Shown in pieces: positions 1 through 8,432 of a stretch of DNA of 64,000 nt; within the stretch, counting starts at the first letter, position 1, and the number at the start of each line of letters is the position of its first letter. Source of the DNA: Tabrizicola sp. (GTDB lineage: Bacteria > Pseudomonadota > Alphaproteobacteria > Rhodobacterales > Rhodobacteraceae); assembly GCF_030694085.1 (NCBI RefSeq), contig NZ_JAUXZE010000093.1, positions 62,001 to 126,000 on the forward strand. Direction: 5' to 3'. The notes under the pieces were generated by a model. That model was not told the DNA's origin and searched no databases. It was given only the letters and a program-made list of their open reading frames with translations. The translations under genes were made by a program, and so were the position numbers.

Positions 1-464
1 CCTTCGTCGACGTGCCGGGCTTTCTGCCGGGGACAGGGCAGGAGTATGGCGGCGTCATCAAGCACGGGGCAAAACTGCTGTTCGCCTATGGCGAAGCGAC
101 GGTGCCAAAGGTCACTGTACTGACCCGCAAGACCTATGGCGGGGCCTACGTCGTCATGGCGTCCAAGCATCTTAAGGCCGATTTCAACTATGCCTGGCCT
201 ACCGCCGAGGTTGCGGTGATGGGGGCCAAGGGGGCGGTCGAGATCCTGTATCGCAGCGAGCTGGGCGAACCCGAAAAGATCGCGGCGCGGGTCAAGGATT
301 ACGAGGACCGCTTTGCCAACCCCTTCGTGGCGGCCGAAAAGGGGTTCATCGACGAGGTGATCATGCCTCATTCTACCCGTCGCCGGGTAGCGCGGGCCTT
401 CGCGGCACTTCGGGGCAAGAAAGCCGTGATGCCGTGGAAAAAGCACGACAACATCCCGCTGTAA
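1..464 (+). CDS. pccB: Propionyl-CoA carboxylase beta subunit, C-terminal part (5' end outside window)
   Basis: This is the carboxyltransferase subunit that moves CO2 from carboxybiotin to propionyl-CoA, giving methylmalonyl-CoA in the cytoplasm. The frame is open from the window edge and ends with TAA at 462-464. The visible ~154 residues start FVDVPGFLPGTGQEYGG and include KHGAKLLFAYGEATVPKVT, RKTYGGAYVVM and the WPTAEVAVMGAKGAV segment, all typical of the C-terminal acyl-CoA half of PccB-type carboxyltransferases. pccA and methylmalonyl-CoA mutase follow within 5 kb, which supports the propionyl-CoA assignment over acetyl- or methylcrotonyl-CoA. Only the N-terminal part is missing. Confidence 0.95.
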   Translation, partial: FVDVPGFLPGTGQEYGGVIKHGAKLLFAYGEATVPKVTVLTRKTYGGAYVVMASKHLKADFNYAWPTAEVAVMGAKGAVEILYRSELGEPEKIAARVKDYEDRFANPFVAAEKGFIDEVIMPHSTRRRVARAFAALRGKKAVMPWKKHDNIPL

Positions 465-880
465 TGCCAATGCGGCGAGCCATTTCCCATCCCGTGCTGG
501 TTCTGGTCGCCTTGGCGTTTGCTTCGGGCTGCCAAGACGACACAGCAGCGGGACCAGGGGTCGAGGTGCCTTCGGGCCGCACGCTTTCGCTGATCGACGT
601 GATCACCAACGCTCCGGGACCGAAGGGCGCTGCGGCGCGCTTCCGGTTCCTGGCGCCGGATCTGACGTCCGAAGACGCCGAAGTGGCAGCCGCGGACATG
701 CAGGCGCTTTGTGACCTCTTCGCGCTGGAGCGGACCGAGGGGATGGTCCCAGAGCCGCAGCAGATCATCATATCCTTCGCCAATGCCGCCGTTCCCTTCG
801 GCGAGGCCGCCCCCGATGTCGTGCAGTTCTTCGAATCCTTCCGGGTCGAGAACGGCGTCTGCGTCTGGGAGGTCTTCTGA
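464..880 (+). CDS. Small putative lipoprotein, unknown function
   Basis: The ATG overlaps the last base of the pccB stop (TAATG), so the gene is probably translationally coupled to pccB. The 138-residue product begins MPMRRAISHPVLVLVALAFASGC: a basic start, a hydrophobic stretch and a lipobox-like ASGC. It is therefore probably a lipoprotein exported to the periplasm or outer membrane. The rest is soluble-looking, with no motif I recognise, and ends in VENGVCVWEVF. Similar small proteins next to pccB occur in Rhodobacterales, perhaps a DUF6497-type family, which I cannot verify here. A second ATG six bases downstream is an equally possible start. Confidence 0.75.
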   Translation: MPMRRAISHPVLVLVALAFASGCQDDTAAGPGVEVPSGRTLSLIDVITNAPGPKGAAARFRFLAPDLTSEDAEVAAADMQALCDLFALERTEGMVPEPQQIIISFANAAVPFGEAAPDVVQFFESFRVENGVCVWEVF

Positions 881-1088
881 TGCCGCAACATGCAGATTTT
901 CTTGCTGGCCTTGCACAAGGGGCTGATGTAGGAACGCCACAGGTCGGGAACTTGGTCTGGCCGACATACCAAACCGGATTTGTTTCGGTTAGGGTGACGA
1001 CGGGCCGGGCCAAACTGGCCTTTAACAGCGAACAGGTGCCGGGTACCCGTCAGGGATCCGAAGCACCCCAAGAAAGATGGAGTAGAGG

Positions 1089-1217
1089 ATGTCGAAGAGC
1101 GCACGTCTCGTTCTGGTTCTGGCTATGGTTTCGGCAATCGCCGCCTGCGCCAAGAAAGAAGTTGCAGTCGTCGAGCCGGTTTCGGTCGAACCGGCTTACA
1201 CCGGCAAGTACAAATAA
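1089..1217 (+). CDS. Very small lipoprotein (42 aa)
   Basis: A 42-codon frame encodes MSKSARLVLVLAMVSAIAAC followed by AKKEVAVVEPVSVEPAYTGKYK. The hydrophobic segment ends in the lipobox IAAC with Cys20, so the predicted mature lipopeptide is only 23 residues. Codons GGAG and AGAGG lie just before the ATG. A GC-rich hairpin with a TTCG loop follows 10 bases after the stop. Start, signal, lipobox and terminator-like structure together support a real gene, although it is very short. Function is unknown; small entericidin-like lipoproteins have comparable architecture, but no homology is claimed. Confidence 0.65.
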   Translation: MSKSARLVLVLAMVSAIAACAKKEVAVVEPVSVEPAYTGKYK

Positions 1218-1226
1218 TCTTTCGGA

Positions 1227-1259
1227 GCGGGCCTGCCTGCTTCGGCAGGGTAGGCCCGC
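1227..1259 (+). terminator. Hairpin with TTCG tetraloop after the 42-aa lipoprotein gene
   Basis: Arms starting GCGGGCCT and ending AGGCCCGC close on a TTCG tetraloop, with one mismatch and one bulge. There is no T-tract downstream, so it may stop transcription inefficiently or protect the 3' end of the mRNA. Confidence 0.5.
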
Positions 1260-1400
1260 GCCAATCTTCCGCCTCCTGCGCCCAAGCGCGGTTTGCAGGC
1301 AAAACATTCCCCACTTTGAAACTCTCATCCGGTCCCTCTGGGCCGCGCCGCTGCTTTCGCCTATCCGTGCTGTCGACTGCCATGACAGGAGACAGACCAG

Positions 1401-1796
1401 ATGCTGAAGCACCGCGGTTTTCCCGGCCGGATGCCGGGCACCGATTTCCAGTTCACCATCCGCCGCGCCAACGTGAAAGAGGGTGCGACCAAGATCATCA
1501 AGCGCGAACGCTACAAGGACCGCAAGCACGTGGACCGGCTGGCGGATGCGGCGTTCATGGCGGCGCTCTGGCAGTATTTCGGGGAAGAACCGTTCGAGCG
1601 GGGCAATCTGGACGCCGGTCGGCTGTCCTGGCTTTTCGGACGCGAAGTGGTAGCGGCCGAGGATCCGTTCGATCCCTGTTCCTATGAGGCGCTGCTGAAG
1701 ATCGACGCAAAGCGCGCCGAGGCGGCCTTTCCGCAGGTCTTTGCGCCGGATGCCCCCGACGCACTGACCGATGACTGGGACGAGGAGGAGGACTAG
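1401..1796 (+). CDS. Conserved hypothetical cytoplasmic protein (131 aa)
   Basis: The ATG at 1401 follows AGGAGA with an 8-base spacer. The 131-residue product (MLKHRGFPGRMPGTDFQFTI...) has no signal peptide or membrane segment. It has a basic N-terminal third rich in Lys and Arg (KIIKRERYKDRKHVDRL) and a very acidic tail ending DDWDEEED. I do not recognise a family. The charge split could suit a nucleic-acid or protein-binding adaptor, but that is only inference. The gene stands alone between two small lipoprotein genes on the same strand. Confidence 0.65.
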   Translation: MLKHRGFPGRMPGTDFQFTIRRANVKEGATKIIKRERYKDRKHVDRLADAAFMAALWQYFGEEPFERGNLDAGRLSWLFGREVVAAEDPFDPCSYEALLKIDAKRAEAAFPQVFAPDAPDALTDDWDEEED

Positions 1797-2118
1797 GCAT
1801 GAAATTGCCGACGCCCCTTTCGTTTTGGCATGGTTTTGCCCACGGCCTTGGCGTCGTTTGCAACGTGTTTGCAATGACGGCTTTGCCGCGCCATTGTTTC
1901 TGTGCGGGTCAATGGCAGTCAGGTCATGGCACGCGCAGTCAACGTTGTTACCCTTCCCCTTCCCTTCGGTCCGGCCCGTCCCAGGCCGGACCGATCCTTA
2001 TGCGCCGGTCCTCGGTGCAGGGTGACGATTGCGTGGGCCGCCTTAGAAACTGCTTCCAAATCCGTGATGTTGCGGTAGAATCCGGCGCAATAACAACAAA
2101 CCAACGAGGCAGTACCCC
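1797..2118. other. Intergenic region with a perfect 10-bp inverted repeat
   Basis: About 320 bases without a convincing gene. A reading frame from 1799 runs to 2440 across the next lipoprotein gene, but it shows no domain and is treated as spurious. The region holds a perfect inverted repeat, CGGTCCGGCC / GGCCGGACCG, at 1967-1976 and 1984-1993 with a 7-base loop. It has no T-tract, so it is at most a weak terminator or an RNA stability element. Confidence 0.5.
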
Positions 2119-2337
2119 ATGCGCAAGTCGCTTATCGTCTTTGCTATACTTTCCACGTCCCTGGCCGGCTGCATGCAGGACCCGGCAACGCGCGGCATGG
2201 CCGGCGCGGCGGCTGGCGCTCTGGTCGCCGATGCTCTGGACGAAAACATGCTGGCCGGCGCGGCGCTTGGCGGGATGGCGGGTCTTGCCACCTGCGGCAT
2301 CGAACTTGGCCTGCCGCCCTGCCGCTCGGGCTATTAA
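2119..2337 (+). CDS. Small glycine-zipper-like lipoprotein (72 aa)
   Basis: The product begins MRKSLIVFAILSTSLAGC, a lipoprotein signal with lipobox SLAGC (Cys18). It continues with small-residue repeats (RGMAGAAAGALVADAL, MLAGAALGGMAGLATCG) resembling glycine-zipper motifs of small outer-membrane lipoproteins. Two further cysteines lie near the C-terminus (TCGIELGLPPCRSGY) and might form a disulfide in the periplasm. A strong intrinsic terminator follows 35 bases after the stop. Exact function unknown. Confidence 0.75.
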   Translation: MRKSLIVFAILSTSLAGCMQDPATRGMAGAAAGALVADALDENMLAGAALGGMAGLATCGIELGLPPCRSGY

Positions 2338-2372
2338 GCTAACCGCTTTCGGGCGGGTTCAAACCGACACAA

Positions 2373-2409
2373 GGACCATCCGGGCCGCCCGCCCGGGTGG
2401 TCCTTTTTC
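2373..2409 (+). terminator. Rho-independent terminator upstream of pccA
   Basis: GGACCA (2373-2378) pairs with TGGTCC (2398-2403), with an inner CCGGG/CCCGG stem, followed by a T-rich run from 2402. It lies only 24 bases before the pccA ATG. Besides ending the lipoprotein transcript it could therefore act on transcripts that enter pccA from upstream. Confidence 0.85.
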
Positions 2410-2432
2410 TTTGTGCCTGATGGGGGGAGCCG

Positions 2433-4436
2433 ATGTTTGACAAGATCCTGATCGCCAACCGGGGCGAAATTGCCTGCCGTGTGATCAAGACGGCCCGGAA
2501 GATGGGGATCAAGACGGTGGCGGTCTATTCCGACGCCGACCGCAATGCACTGCATGTGCAGATGGCGGACGAGGCGGTGCATATCGGGCCGCCCCCCGCC
2601 GCGCAGTCCTATATCGTGATCGACAAGATCATGGACGCCATTCGCAAGACCGGCGCGCAGGCGGTGCATCCCGGTTATGGTTTCCTCTCCGAGAACATGA
2701 ACTTCGCCGCTGCGCTGGAGGCGGAGGGCGTGGTCTTCGTCGGCCCACCGTCCCCTGCCATCGAGGCGATGGGGGACAAGATCACCTCGAAGAAACTGGC
2801 GATGGAGGCGGGGGTGTCCACGGTTCCCGGCTATATGGGCCTGATCGCGGATGCCGACGAGGCGGTGAAGATCTCGGGCCAGATCGGCTATCCGGTGATG
2901 ATCAAGGCGTCGGCGGGTGGCGGCGGCAAGGGGATGCGGATCGCCTGGAACGAGGGTGAGGTGGCCGAGGGCTTCCAGTCGTCGAAGAACGAGGCGGCCG
3001 CTTCGTTTGGCGATGACCGGATCTTCATCGAAAAGTTCGTGACCCAGCCGCGTCACATCGAAATTCAGGTCCTGGCCGACAAGCACGGCAACTGCGTCTA
3101 CCTGCATGAACGCGAATGTTCGATCCAGCGCCGGAACCAGAAGGTCATCGAAGAGGCACCCTCGCCGTTCCTGGACGAGGCGACGCGGAAGGCGATGGGC
3201 GAACAGGCCTGCGCGCTGGCCAAGGCCGTGGGCTACACCAGCGCCGGGACGGTGGAGTTCATCGTCGATGGCAACCGCAACTTCTATTTCCTTGAAATGA
3301 ATACCCGTTTGCAGGTTGAACACCCGGTGACGGAGCTTATCACCGGGGTCGATCTGGTCGAACAGATGATCCGGGTCGCCAATGGCGAACCGCTGCCCTT
3401 CAAGCAGTCCGACCTCAAGATCCACGGCTGGGCGATGGAAAGCCGGCTGTACGCCGAGGACCCGTATCGCAACTTCCTGCCCTCCATCGGGCGGCTGACC
3501 CGCTACCGGCCCCCGGTCGAGGGCAAGACCGCGCGCGGCGGGATCGTGCGCAACGATACCGGCGTCTACGAGGGCGGCGAGATCAGCATGTTCTACGACC
3601 CGATGATCGCCAAGCTGTGCACCTGGGGTCCGACCCGCGCCGATGCCATCGAAGAGATGCGGCTGGCGCTGGACACCTTCGAGGTGGAGGGGATCGGCCA
3701 CAACCTGCCGTTCTGTTCTGCCGTGATGGACCACCCGCGCTTTGCCAGCGGCAACATTACCACCGCCTTCATCGCCGAGGAATACGAGGGCGGTTTCGCC
3801 GGGGCCACGCTGGACTCCAGCCTTCTGCGCCGGGTCGCGGCGGCGGCGGCGGCGATGAACCGGGTGGCGGAAATCCGGCGCACGCGGATTTCGGGGACTA
3901 TGGACAACCATACGCGCCGGGTGGGCGACGATTGGGTCGTCACGCTCCAGGGGATCAACTGGCCGGTGACGATCAAGGCTGATCCGGCCGGGTCCACCGT
4001 GGTCTTCGAGGACGGGACCGACCTGCGGGTGGAAAGCGACTGGACCCCTGGGCAGCCCCTGGCCCGCCTGACCGTGGGCGGAGAGCCCCTGGTCATCAAG
4101 ACGGCAAAGGTGCCGATGGGCTTTCGCATGCGGCTGCGCGGCGCGGACCTGAAGGTTCATGTCCAGTCGCCGCGTCAGAAGGCGCTGACTGGACTGATGC
4201 TGGAAAAGGCCCCGCCGGACACCTCGAAGTATCTGCTGTGTCCGATGCCGGGTCTGGTGGTGAAGATCGCGGTCGCGGAAGGGGACGAGGTGCAGGAAGG
4301 CCAGGCCCTTGCGACGGTCGAGGCGATGAAGATGGAGAACATCCTGAAAGCCGAGCGCCGGGGCGTGGTCAAGACCATCAAGGCCAGCGCCGGGGCGAGC
4401 CTGAAGGTCGACGATGTCATCATGGAGTTCGAATGA
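2433..4436 (+). CDS. pccA: Propionyl-CoA carboxylase alpha subunit (biotin carboxylase + BCCP)
   Basis: This 667-residue protein carries out ATP-dependent carboxylation of biotin, working with PccB to make methylmalonyl-CoA. The N-terminal biotin carboxylase domain begins FDKILIANRGEIACRVI. It has the ATP-grasp glycine loop KASAGGGGKGMR near residue 160 and the FLEMNTRLQVEHPVTE active-site strand near residue 290. A BT-type linker domain follows. The C-terminal biotinyl domain carries EAMKMEN with the biotinylated Lys at about 633. Length and domain order match PCC alpha subunits of alphaproteobacteria. The start is set by GGGGGAG directly upstream. Two genes separate it from pccB and mutase is downstream, a common Rhodobacterales arrangement. 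Confidence 0.95.
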   Translation: MFDKILIANRGEIACRVIKTARKMGIKTVAVYSDADRNALHVQMADEAVHIGPPPAAQSYIVIDKIMDAIRKTGAQAVHPGYGFLSENMNFAAALEAEGVVFVGPPSPAIEAMGDKITSKKLAMEAGVSTVPGYMGLIADADEAVKISGQIGYPVMIKASAGGGGKGMRIAWNEGEVAEGFQSSKNEAAASFGDDRIFIEKFVTQPRHIEIQVLADKHGNCVYLHERECSIQRRNQKVIEEAPSPFLDEATRKAMGEQACALAKAVGYTSAGTVEFIVDGNRNFYFLEMNTRLQVEHPVTELITGVDLVEQMIRVANGEPLPFKQSDLKIHGWAMESRLYAEDPYRNFLPSIGRLTRYRPPVEGKTARGGIVRNDTGVYEGGEISMFYDPMIAKLCTWGPTRADAIEEMRLALDTFEVEGIGHNLPFCSAVMDHPRFASGNITTAFIAEEYEGGFAGATLDSSLLRRVAAAAAAMNRVAEIRRTRISGTMDNHTRRVGDDWVVTLQGINWPVTIKADPAGSTVVFEDGTDLRVESDWTPGQPLARLTVGGEPLVIKTAKVPMGFRMRLRGADLKVHVQSPRQKALTGLMLEKAPPDTSKYLLCPMPGLVVKIAVAEGDEVQEGQALATVEAMKMENILKAERRGVVKTIKASAGASLKVDDVIMEFE

Positions 4437-4459
4437 TGCCGGGCGGGTCCGGCTGGGGT

Positions 4460-4481
4460 GCGGAGTTTTCGAAAACTCCGC
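4460..4481. terminator. 22-bp perfect palindrome between convergent genes
   Basis: A perfect 22-base palindrome centred on TTCGAA (arms start GCGGAG and end CTCCGC) lies between the pccA stop (4436) and the stop of the convergent DUF4174 gene (4483). T- and A-runs in the arms allow a hairpin on either strand, so a bidirectional terminator is likely. It resembles the TTCGAA-centred palindrome at 32620. Confidence 0.6.
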
Positions 4482-4482
4482 C

Positions 4483-4953
4483 CTATCGCCCAGCCGGGCT
4501 TTTCTCCAGCGACTCGGACCGGGCAATCGGCATCTTGTCGATGGAGTTGACGATCTCGCGCCCGTCCCAGGGCAGGGGTTTGCGGATCATCGGCTTCCAG
4601 TCCTTGTCCATCAGGACCAACGAGAAGCCCCGAGGCCGCAGCTTCTTTCGCAAGTCGCTGGGGTTCGCGGGGTCGGTGTCGGTGATCAGGATAACGTCGC
4701 GAGCGTCCAACTCGGCGTAATAGCGCTTCAATAGCTCCATCTGCCGCACGAAGGCAGGGTCATTGGCGCTGTCGGCGAAGACGACGACCGGACGGCGAAG
4801 GAAGAGAAGGTCGGTTTCGACCACCTCCAGGGCAGGGACCGGGGCGAAGGTGGAAGGGACTGCAGGGGCCTCATCGGCCCCCGCAGGAAAGGCAAGCGCC
4901 GGAAGGCAAAGGGCCAGGACGGCGAGGAACGGACGACGGGCGATAAGCTGCAT
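4483..4953 (-). CDS. DUF4174-type exported protein
   Basis: A 156-residue protein with a Sec signal peptide (MQLIARRPFLAVLALCLPALAFPAGA), then a proline/valine-rich stretch and the core RRPVVVFADSANDPAFVRQMELLKRYYAELDARDVILITD. This core resembles the thioredoxin-like fold of DUF4174 domains, without a CxxC redox pair. The C-terminus includes KPLPWDGREIVNSIDKMPIARSE, a family-typical ending in which the enzyme-like strand names the reporting residue. The likely location is periplasmic. The ATG at 4953 was chosen because the signal peptide starts there; the frame upstream of it lacks signal features. It is convergent with pccA. Biochemical role unknown. Confidence 0.8.
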   Translation of the reverse strand: MQLIARRPFLAVLALCLPALAFPAGADEAPAVPSTFAPVPALEVVETDLLFLRRPVVVFADSANDPAFVRQMELLKRYYAELDARDVILITDTDPANPSDLRKKLRPRGFSLVLMDKDWKPMIRKPLPWDGREIVNSIDKMPIARSESLEKSPAGR

Positions 4954-5020
4954 GGCCCTGATATAGGGGGCTTTCGGCAAAAGCCCAAGCGCGCGGAAGC
5001 GTCGCGGATTGGAGAAAGTG

Positions 5021-7147
5021 ATGACGGACCTGAAGGCATGGGAGGCGCTGGCCTCGAAAGAGTTGAAGGGCAAGGGTGCGGAGACCCTGAACTGGCAGAC
5101 GCTGGAGGGGATCACGGTCAAGCCGCTGTATACGGCGGCGGACGTGCAGGGCCTGCCGCAGATGGGCGAGTTGCCGGGCGTGGCACCCTTCACGCGGGGG
5201 GTGCGGGCGACGATGTATGCCGGGCGGCCCTGGACGATCCGGCAGTATGCCGGGTTCTCGACCGCTGAGGAGTCGAACGCGTTTTACCGGAAGGCCTTGG
5301 CTGGGGGCCAGCAGGGGGTGTCGGTGGCCTTCGACCTGGCGACGCATCGGGGCTATGACTCGGACCATCCCAGAGTGGTGGGGGATGTGGGCAAGGCCGG
5401 GGTCGCCATCGACAGCGTCGAGGACATGAAGATCCTGTTCGACGGCATCCCGTTGGAAAAGATCAGCGTTTCCATGACGATGAACGGGGCGGTGATCCCG
5501 ATCCTGGCGAACTTCATCGTGGCGGGGGAAGAGCAGGGGGTCAGCCGGGCGGACCTGTCGGGGACGATCCAGAACGACATCCTGAAGGAATTCATGGTGC
5601 GGAACACCTATATCTATCCGCCCGAGCCTTCGATGCGGATCATCGCGGATATCATCGAGTTTACGTCCGCCGAGATGCCGAAGTTCAACTCGATCTCGAT
5701 CTCTGGCTACCACATGCAGGAGGCGGGCGCGAACCTGGTGCAGGAACTGGCCTTCACGCTGGCGGACGGGAAGGAATACGTCCGCACCGCCATCGAGCGC
5801 GGGATGGACGTGGATGACTTTGCGGGGCGGCTGTCGTTCTTCTTTGCCATCGGGATGAACTTCTTCATGGAGGTCGCCAAGCTGCGCGCCGCGCGGATGC
5901 TGTGGCACCGGATCATGGACGGGTTCGGGGCGAAAAAGACCTCCAGCCTGATGCTGCGGACGCATTGCCAGACTTCCGGCGTCAGCTTGCAGGAGCAGGA
6001 CCCCTACAACAACGTCATCCGCACGGCCTATGAGGCGATGGCGGCTGTCTTGGGCGGCACACAGTCGCTGCACACCAACGCTCTGGACGAGGCGATTGCG
6101 CTGCCGACCGAGTTTGCGGCGCGGATTGCACGGAATACTCAGCTGGTGCTGCAAGAGGAGACGGGGATCACCCATGTCGTCGATCCGCTGGCGGGGTCCT
6201 ATTACGTCGAGAGCCTGACCAACCAGTTGGCCGAGGAGGCCTGGAAGCTGATCGAGGAAGTCGAGGCGATGGGGGGCATGACCAAGGCGGTGGCCTCGGG
6301 CATGCCAAAGCTGCGGATCGAGGAGTCGGCGGCGCGGCGGCAGGCGATGATCGACCGGGGCGACGAGGTGATTGTCGGGGTCAACAAGTACCGCAAGGAC
6401 AAGGAAGATCCGATCGACATCCGCGACATCGACAACGGCGCGGTGCGTGAGGCTCAGGTCGCGCGGCTGAAGACGGTGCGGGCTGGCCGCGATGAGGTGC
6501 GGGTGCAAGCGGCGCTGGTGGAGTTGACGCGGCGGGCGGGTGAGGGTGGCAACCTTCTGGAAGCGGCGGTGGAGGCGGCCCGTGCCAGGGCCTCGGTCGG
6601 GGAGATTTCTGACGCGATGGAAAAGGTGTTCGGGCGGCATCGGGCCGAGGTGAAGACGCTGGCCGGGGTCTATGGCGCGGCCTATGAGGGCGACGCGGGG
6701 TTCGAGGCGATCCAGCGGGACGTGGAGGCCTTTGCCGAGGCAGAGGGGCGGCGGCCGCGCATGCTGGTCGTCAAGATGGGGCAGGACGGGCACGACCGGG
6801 GGGCCAAGGTGATCGCCACGGCTTTTGCCGACATCGGGTTCGATGTGGATGTGGGGCCGCTGTTCCAGACGCCCGAGGAAGCGGCTCAGGATGCCATCGA
6901 CAATGATGTGCATGTGATCGGGATTTCATCCCAGGCAGCGGGGCACAAGACGCTGGCCCCGGTGCTGATCGAGGAGCTGAAACGCCGCGGGGCGGGGGAT
7001 ATTCTGGTCATCTGCGGGGGGGTCATTCCGCAGCAGGACTATGATTTCCTGAAGGGGGCCGGGGTGAAGGCGATCTTCGGGCCGGGGACCAACATTCCGG
7101 CGGCCGCGAAAGAGATCCTGGATCTGATCCGCGCGGCAAGGGCGTGA
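5021..7147 (+). CDS. scpA: Methylmalonyl-CoA mutase, single-chain B12 enzyme
   Basis: A 708-residue adenosylcobalamin enzyme converting (R)-methylmalonyl-CoA to succinyl-CoA, the last step of propionyl-CoA assimilation. The N-terminal TIM-barrel part has the hallmark RGVRATMYAGRPWTIRQYAG and SVSMTMNGAVIPILA segments. The C-terminal B12 domain has KMGQDGHDRGAKVIA, with His591 as the predicted lower cobalt ligand, then the GISSQAAGH and GGVIP segments. It is fused as one chain, unlike the heterodimeric actinobacterial form. ATG 5021 follows GGAGAAAGTG; an upstream TTG in frame (5009) is less likely. pccB and pccA lie upstream, completing the pathway. Confidence 0.96.
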   Translation: MTDLKAWEALASKELKGKGAETLNWQTLEGITVKPLYTAADVQGLPQMGELPGVAPFTRGVRATMYAGRPWTIRQYAGFSTAEESNAFYRKALAGGQQGVSVAFDLATHRGYDSDHPRVVGDVGKAGVAIDSVEDMKILFDGIPLEKISVSMTMNGAVIPILANFIVAGEEQGVSRADLSGTIQNDILKEFMVRNTYIYPPEPSMRIIADIIEFTSAEMPKFNSISISGYHMQEAGANLVQELAFTLADGKEYVRTAIERGMDVDDFAGRLSFFFAIGMNFFMEVAKLRAARMLWHRIMDGFGAKKTSSLMLRTHCQTSGVSLQEQDPYNNVIRTAYEAMAAVLGGTQSLHTNALDEAIALPTEFAARIARNTQLVLQEETGITHVVDPLAGSYYVESLTNQLAEEAWKLIEEVEAMGGMTKAVASGMPKLRIEESAARRQAMIDRGDEVIVGVNKYRKDKEDPIDIRDIDNGAVREAQVARLKTVRAGRDEVRVQAALVELTRRAGEGGNLLEAAVEAARARASVGEISDAMEKVFGRHRAEVKTLAGVYGAAYEGDAGFEAIQRDVEAFAEAEGRRPRMLVVKMGQDGHDRGAKVIATAFADIGFDVDVGPLFQTPEEAAQDAIDNDVHVIGISSQAAGHKTLAPVLIEELKRRGAGDILVICGGVIPQQDYDFLKGAGVKAIFGPGTNIPAAAKEILDLIRAARA

Positions 7148-7262
7148 TCTGTCCACGCAGGACAGGGCATGCGAACGCCGCGGAATCAATGGCTTGCCTG
7201 TGGACATTCAGGGATCGTTAACCTGAATTCGGTGGCCAAGCCGACGGGTTGTCCCGTCGCGA

Positions 7263-8234
7263 TCAGGCCGGGGCCACCCGGGCGAAGATGCCGATGCAGT
7301 CGTACTTGCGGTCCGGCGGCACCCGCGCCGAGCGGGCGATAAGCGCGAGGGAGTTCAACAGGCTGCGGCGCGGACTGGCGACGCCCTGTTCAGCCAGCAT
7401 GGCGTGGATCTGGTTCTCCCAGGCGCGCCAGCCGGTGCTGAAGTGCCGGGTGTAGCCGTGGTGGTTCAGGTCGAAGACCGTCAGTCCGGCGGCCTTGCAC
7501 AGGCCGGTCAGCGAGGACCTGGTGAAGAAATGCAGGTGCCGGGGTACATCCAGCATCTCGGAAATCGGCGCGAGGCTCTGGAAGTAGACCGAACCGCAGT
7601 TCGGCACCTCACAGTAAAGGATGCCAGTCGGCGACAGGAGGTTGCGGATTGACGTCAGGGCCTTCAGCGGGTCGCGGCAATGTTCCAGCACATGCGTCAG
7701 GGTGACCAGGTCGAAGCGCTGGCCCGCCAGGGCGTCGGGCAAATCCTCGGCGGTGCCAGGCAGCACATCAAGCCCCTTCGAGGCCGCAACGGCGCGCGCC
7801 TTCGGGTCAGGCTCGACCGCAACCAGCCGACGCCCGCCACCCGCCAGCGCCGCAAGGAAGTCACCATTGCCGCAACCGATGTCGAGAACCGACTGCGCCC
7901 CCGGTGCCCGCCCAAGGAGGCCCTGTGCGTCCATCAAGGTGCCGCTGTCGTTGAGATAGGCGCATTTTTGCAGCACCCGGTCCATCAGGCCCGGCTTGAC
8001 GTCCGGCATGTGCGAGGTGCCGCTGGTATAGTAGGCAGAGAGGTCATAGGCCCCAATCAGCGCCGCGTCGTCCGGCTGGCGAAGGGTCGTGCCAAGGTCG
8101 CAGGCGTCGCACCAGACCAGCGATCCCGTCCCAACCGGCGCGCGCTTCTTGGCATCGACCGGCATGGTCAGCCAAGGCCGGAGACGGGGTGTCGGTGTGC
8201 CGCAAAGCGGGCAGTGATCTGCCTTGGCTGTCAT
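7263..8234 (-). CDS. Class I SAM-dependent methyltransferase with N-terminal Cys motif
   Basis: A 323-residue cytoplasmic protein. The first ~35 residues hold HCPLCGTPTPR and then WCDACDLG, two CxxC pairs that probably form a zinc ribbon. The central domain shows SAM motif I VLDIGCGNGDFLAAL, an acidic motif II (VAVEPD) and a late motif LTHVLEHCRDPLKAL, followed by EVPNCGSVYFQ. This layout is common in methyltransferases placed with sugar or polyketide tailoring genes, but no such cluster is nearby. The substrate cannot be predicted. ATG at 8234 starts just before the zinc motif. Confidence 0.85.
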   Translation of the reverse strand: MTAKADHCPLCGTPTPRLRPWLTMPVDAKKRAPVGTGSLVWCDACDLGTTLRQPDDAALIGAYDLSAYYTSGTSHMPDVKPGLMDRVLQKCAYLNDSGTLMDAQGLLGRAPGAQSVLDIGCGNGDFLAALAGGGRRLVAVEPDPKARAVAASKGLDVLPGTAEDLPDALAGQRFDLVTLTHVLEHCRDPLKALTSIRNLLSPTGILYCEVPNCGSVYFQSLAPISEMLDVPRHLHFFTRSSLTGLCKAAGLTVFDLNHHGYTRHFSTGWRAWENQIHAMLAEQGVASPRRSLLNSLALIARSARVPPDRKYDCIGIFARVAPA

Positions 8235-8432
8235 GGCTGAGGCCCCTGAGACTGGTGCTTGCTGGTCTTCTGTTCCCTTCCCCGTGCCGCGATGGCGACC
8301 CAGGCCCTTCATAGGATCACGTGGGGTGATGCCGTCGTGTTTTCAAGGCAAAGGCCAGTGGTTGGAGAGGAACCAGTCAGACGGGACGCTGCGCAAGGTC
8401 GGCGGTCGGGACAAGCGGCCCGACCCTATGCC

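Noticed and set aside
880..1407. 175-residue plus-strand frame
   Set aside because: It overlaps the 42-residue lipoprotein gene and its hairpin and has no recognisable feature.
1799..2440. 213-residue plus-strand frame
   Set aside because: It overlaps the small lipoprotein gene, passes through its terminator and shows no domain or plausible composition.
2334..4526. 730-residue minus-strand frame opposite pccA
   Set aside because: It is the antisense shadow of pccA with no recognisable domain and a strong Arg/His bias.
4871..6913. 680-residue minus-strand frame opposite methylmalonyl-CoA mutase
   Set aside because: Antisense to a certain gene; composition and lack of motifs show it is a GC artefact.
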